A stretch of 64,000 nt of DNA from Naganishia liquefaciens (lineage: Eukaryota > Basidiomycota > Tremellomycetes > Filobasidiales > Filobasidiaceae): the NCBI GenBank assembly GCA_013423385.1, contig BLZA01000013.1, forward strand, positions 496,001 through 560,000. Direction: 5' to 3'. The translations under genes were made by a program, and so were the position numbers. The first letter of the stretch is position 1, and every line of letters starts with the position of its first letter. The notes beneath the pieces were generated by a model, which was not told the origin of the DNA, searched no databases, and was given only the letters and a program-made list of their open reading frames with translations. This document shows positions 60,935-64,000 of this stretch, in pieces.

Positions 60935-63505
60935 CTAGACGCTAAACTCCCATCGATGCTAGAGAGAGTTCTTATAAGCATCGCTCAACTCGCATCGGCG
61001 AATCACTCACCTCCCAGTGTCCCGTCAAAGTATCGTGGAAAATAATGTCGCTTCGCTTTTGCACGAACGCCGTCTTGTTGGTCACGTCGGCACGGATTTG
61101 CGGCACGGTTTCCGGCTCAATGGGTTTCTCCAGCATTTCGGATAAATCCTCGACGGCTTGCTCCAAGTTGGCTTGATTGTCCTCGAACAAGGTCGTGCTG
61201 TTGCACTTCTTCAGGCTACCGCATTGAGTCAGCAAACGAGAATACGCAACATACGCAGAGCCTACTAGTAAGCCATAGCATACGTCCACTTGAGCGTCAT
61301 TCGCGCCTCCATCAATACGTCTACCGCCCGCTTCGCAAACTGAACCTCGATCCAACTCAAGTTACTGGTCGCCTGCATCTCTTGCATCTTCTTCTCGGTC
61401 TTCATGTAGAGTTCTTTGTCGAGCTTGGCTGATTGTTCATGGTTTGCCCATCGGTTGAAATAGTGCAAGTATCGTTCGAGACTGGCACGGCTCTTTGCCT
61501 GAGCGTCACGTGCTTGAACGCCTTCCTTGTCGTCGAATCTGTTGCAGTTATACCAGGCCGTTCCGTGTGAAGTCCAATCGGCCATGCAAACCCAGCAGAA
61601 TTCGTCTGCAGCACGTCAGCACTGGGACGGTGTACAATTCAGCGGACTTACATTTGCACTTTTTACACGTCATGTGATTGCAGCCTCCATTCTTCTCGAT
61701 GGTGGAATTGCATTTGGCGCATTCCTTGGTATTGGCCATCAGCCAGTTCGACGTCTCGGAATCATCGGCGCACTTCTTCTCCCAGAGCTTGACATATTTG
61801 CAAATTAGCGGACGATGGTCGCCCGCATACCCGCACCTAGAAGTGTGTCAGCAAAGCTCAATTGTCGTCATGCCCATACGCACCCAAAACAGAATTGCCT
61901 ATTGCAACCACACTTGACGATAGGAATGATCTGATTCAACATTCGCGGCGGCGCCTGTGTCGTCTTGACGGCGAACTCGCAATCTGGATGAGGACACCAT
62001 CGAAGGCTTGGATTGTCATCCACATATGTCCGATCGAGCAGTTCGCGATACCTGCTACGAGATGAGCTCCGATTCACCCAAAAATAGGGCAACTTGCCTG
62101 TTCCTGACCCGGTCCTCAACCAAACCCTCGACCGTCTTCTCGCCTACGATCCTGCCACACCCAGACTCCATACACTGAATCCGTCCACTCTCGCCCTCAT
62201 CCATGATCTTATTCTGCAAGTAGCCTTGCCAACACCCCTTGCAGAATCGATGTCCGCAGCCCAGATCAAGCGTCTCCTCATCGACTTCGTCGGCTGTGTA
62301 GTCCATGCAGCAGATGGGACATTCGAATGGTCTCTTTGCCGCCATTGCGGATCTCGATTTCGTCCGTGATGGAAGCGGTCGAGCAGTGGTCGAAGGTGAT
62401 TTGACAACTTCCAGTCCCGCTTCGTCGAGAACTTTTTCCGAGTTCTCCCAGTAGGTTTCCGTAAGCTTTTCGCGGTTCCAGTTGAAATGACGTAGAAGTG
62501 TTGCTGCTGTCGATGACTAAAGTACTGTCAGTATGCGAAAGGAAAGAGAACTGGCGACCTACATCAGTGTCAATCAATCCTGCAACTTCGTTTACCAGTC
62601 GCTTCTGTTCTTCCTGCAATGCCTTAACATCGAGAGTCTTCCATGTAATCTCGTACGGTTTCTTCGGCGGCGGGGCGTCTGTTGTAGCTAAGTGAGCTTT
62701 GACCGCCTATGTCACGGTCTACTGACCTCCAGCCGTCACATCGAAAGCGTCGTAACCCTCCTCGTCATCAAACGCATCACCTTGCTCTGACGTGTCTGAG
62801 GCTATGAAAGTTTCAGCGCGGGAACAAGTCAAGCTCATTGACCGATATGCCGCATTACTCACCATCCATATTCAGGTCCTCATCAAAACCGGTATCATCT
62901 TCGTATTCGAAGTCCTCGCCATCGCTTGACATCTTGATCGATCGCTGCTGCTTGGTGACTGCGGTAGTCACGTCTTCTGTATACTCTCTTTTTGATGATG
63001 TGGGCGTATTTACCGCAGCTTTTTTAAGCAATGTCTTCGGCTTGGCGTCTATAGTTTGATTTCGCTTTGCGCGTTTACTGGCAGGTGAGACTGCGGTCTT
63101 GTCGTCCTCACTATCGTTGGAAAGTGTGCTCGTTGGCGAAAGGGGCCGCTTGACGGCAGTCACTGTACTATCGTGATTCCTCTTGGGCGTCTCCACAGAA
63201 GAGGCGTTTTTGCGAGCAGGAGCGACTTGCGTGTCCTTCCTCCTGGACCGAGTCGCACGAGCCGAGGCAGCGGGAGAAGCCGGTGTCGCAGGAGCGGTTC
63301 TAGATGACCTAGAACCTCGTGTGGTAGCCAGTTTGCAGTGTTGCTCGTCCGTGCGAGCTGAGAAGCTCTCAGCGATGCGTCGCGGAGAGAGGGTGAATGA
63401 GGAGGGGACGGAGGCAATCCGAGTATGATGCAGGGAGCGACTGATGACTGATGGCGACCAGCTGGTCTCCCTTGCGATGCGTGGCGCGTCCGATTGACAC
63501 GCCAT
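60935..63505 (-). CDS. RBR E3 ubiquitin ligase, Ariadne (ARI1) type
   Basis: RING/HECT-hybrid ubiquitin ligase that works with neddylated cullin-RING ligases. Nine exons (63505-62863, 62801-62727, 62678-62563, 62516-62098, 62051-61884, 61836-61652, 61605-61266, 61215-61011, 60958-60935) give 724 residues. RING1 is [25 protein letters not shown]; the IBR includes [25 protein letters not shown]. The RING2 part is [20 protein letters not shown] then YEFCWVC, with the active-site Cys in GGCNHMTC. The Ariadne domain follows to HWEHRWEFSV. The fourth intron is GC-AG (donor AG|GCAAGT). The last exon codes for only seven residues. The classical start would be [10 protein letters not shown] (62932); the upstream 191 codons are open, basic and Ser/Thr-rich with SKRAKRNQ, so the longer start at 63505 is preferred but unproven. 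Confidence 0.93.
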
Positions 63506-63650
63506 TGATCGAACACATGCACGCTGATGAGTAATCATCCCGCTCGTCCCCCTCGCGCCAGCATCTACCAACACTATCAGGTCTTGATAGCGACAACTTT
63601 TTGGCCCAGTCCACTCATCCTGATACCCTAGCAATCGAACTCGCAGAAAT

Positions 63651-64000
63651 ATGACCATCACCACCGCAGCCGAGTCCCTTGCCGCCACTGCGCCAGCCGA
63701 TGCCGCCTCACCCTCTACCCGCAAAGCCTACGAGATGGCTCCCGTCGATCGTGCTTCGAGACCCATGATCGTCGGCCCCACCGCCCCGGAACCTCCTTAC
63801 CCGCTCAAAATGGTCGGACGAGTCACCAAGGGCTTCGGCAGGGGCAGCAAAGAGCTTGGAATCCCGACGGCGAATCTCCCTGATGATGCGATAGGAGGTT
63901 TGGTAAATCTTGGGTGGACGGGAGTGTATTACGGGTTTGCCAGGGTGTATCCGGATGTCAAGGAGGGAGAAGCGTCCGAGGAGGAACATCACGAAGAGGA
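63651..64000 (+). CDS. FMN1: Riboflavin kinase (FMN1), N-terminal part
   Basis: Phosphorylates riboflavin to FMN. The gene runs off the right edge; the first 116 codons are present from ATG 63651. After a 50-residue variable N-terminus the flavokinase signature appears: MVGRVTKGFGRGSKELGIPT with the PTAN motif, then LGWTGVYYGFARVYPD. Divergent from the RBR ligase; only 145 bp separate the two preferred starts, which argues for a shared promoter or for the shorter RBR start. Confidence 0.92.
   Translation, partial: MTITTAAESLAATAPADAASPSTRKAYEMAPVDRASRPMIVGPTAPEPPYPLKMVGRVTKGFGRGSKELGIPTANLPDDAIGGLVNLGWTGVYYGFARVYPDVKEGEASEEEHHEE

Overview
The window is nuclear DNA of a basidiomycete fungus, most likely a yeast-like member of the Tremellomycetes. 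The genes are intron-dense (up to ten introns per gene, mostly 50-75 nt, GT..AG with CTNA-type branch sites). Typical fungal housekeeping proteins are scattered on both strands, and the tRNA-His gene carries a short intron. Genus cannot be read from the sequence. About 27 protein genes and one tRNA gene are supported. No rRNA, CRISPR, prophage or intact mobile element was seen.

Left part (1-19 kb): the 3' end of an uncharacterised gene, a small ABM-domain monooxygenase, the APC/C subunit CDC23 (APC8), the splicing kinase PRP4 and the Rab GTPase YPT1. A 5.1-kb stretch without genes follows, then a large Myb/SANT-like regulator candidate.

Central part (19.4-27.8 kb): the most distinctive locus. 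Three enzymes stand together: an ATP-grasp ligase with a hydrophobic anchor (minus strand), a sugar-phosphate cyclase of the desmethyl-4-deoxygadusol synthase type (minus strand) and a COMT-type O-methyltransferase (plus strand). This is the gene set expected for a mycosporine sunscreen. The cyclase would make the cyclohexenone ring from sedoheptulose 7-phosphate, the methyltransferase would give 4-deoxygadusol, and the ATP-grasp enzyme would attach the amino acid. Cyclase and methyltransferase are divergent across a 2.9-kb spacer with a local cluster of GATC tetramers.

Right of the cluster (28-48 kb): ATP synthase subunit g (ATP20), PHO88/SND3, an AKR7-like aldehyde reductase whose first intron carries telomere-like heptamers, mitochondrial phosphatidylserine decarboxylase (PSD1), an unknown intronless gene, an MRH/mannose-6-phosphate-receptor-like protein, tRNA-His(GTG), a 1,501-aa VNX1-type cation/H+ antiporter, a TRIC-like membrane protein, TRAP-alpha and an unknown gene.

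Far right (49-64 kb): COX12, whose reading frame needs two micro-exons of 4 and 8 nt; an EFM7/NNT1-like methyltransferase; mitochondrial ribosomal protein mL46; an OTUD6-like OTU protease; a 1,668-aa disordered and coiled-coil protein; an Ariadne-type RBR ubiquitin ligase with a GC-AG intron; and the start of riboflavin kinase. The 50-55 kb segment is GC-rich and holds several coding trinucleotide repeats. All exon models were built by hand from splice consensus, reading frame and family motifs, without alignment software.
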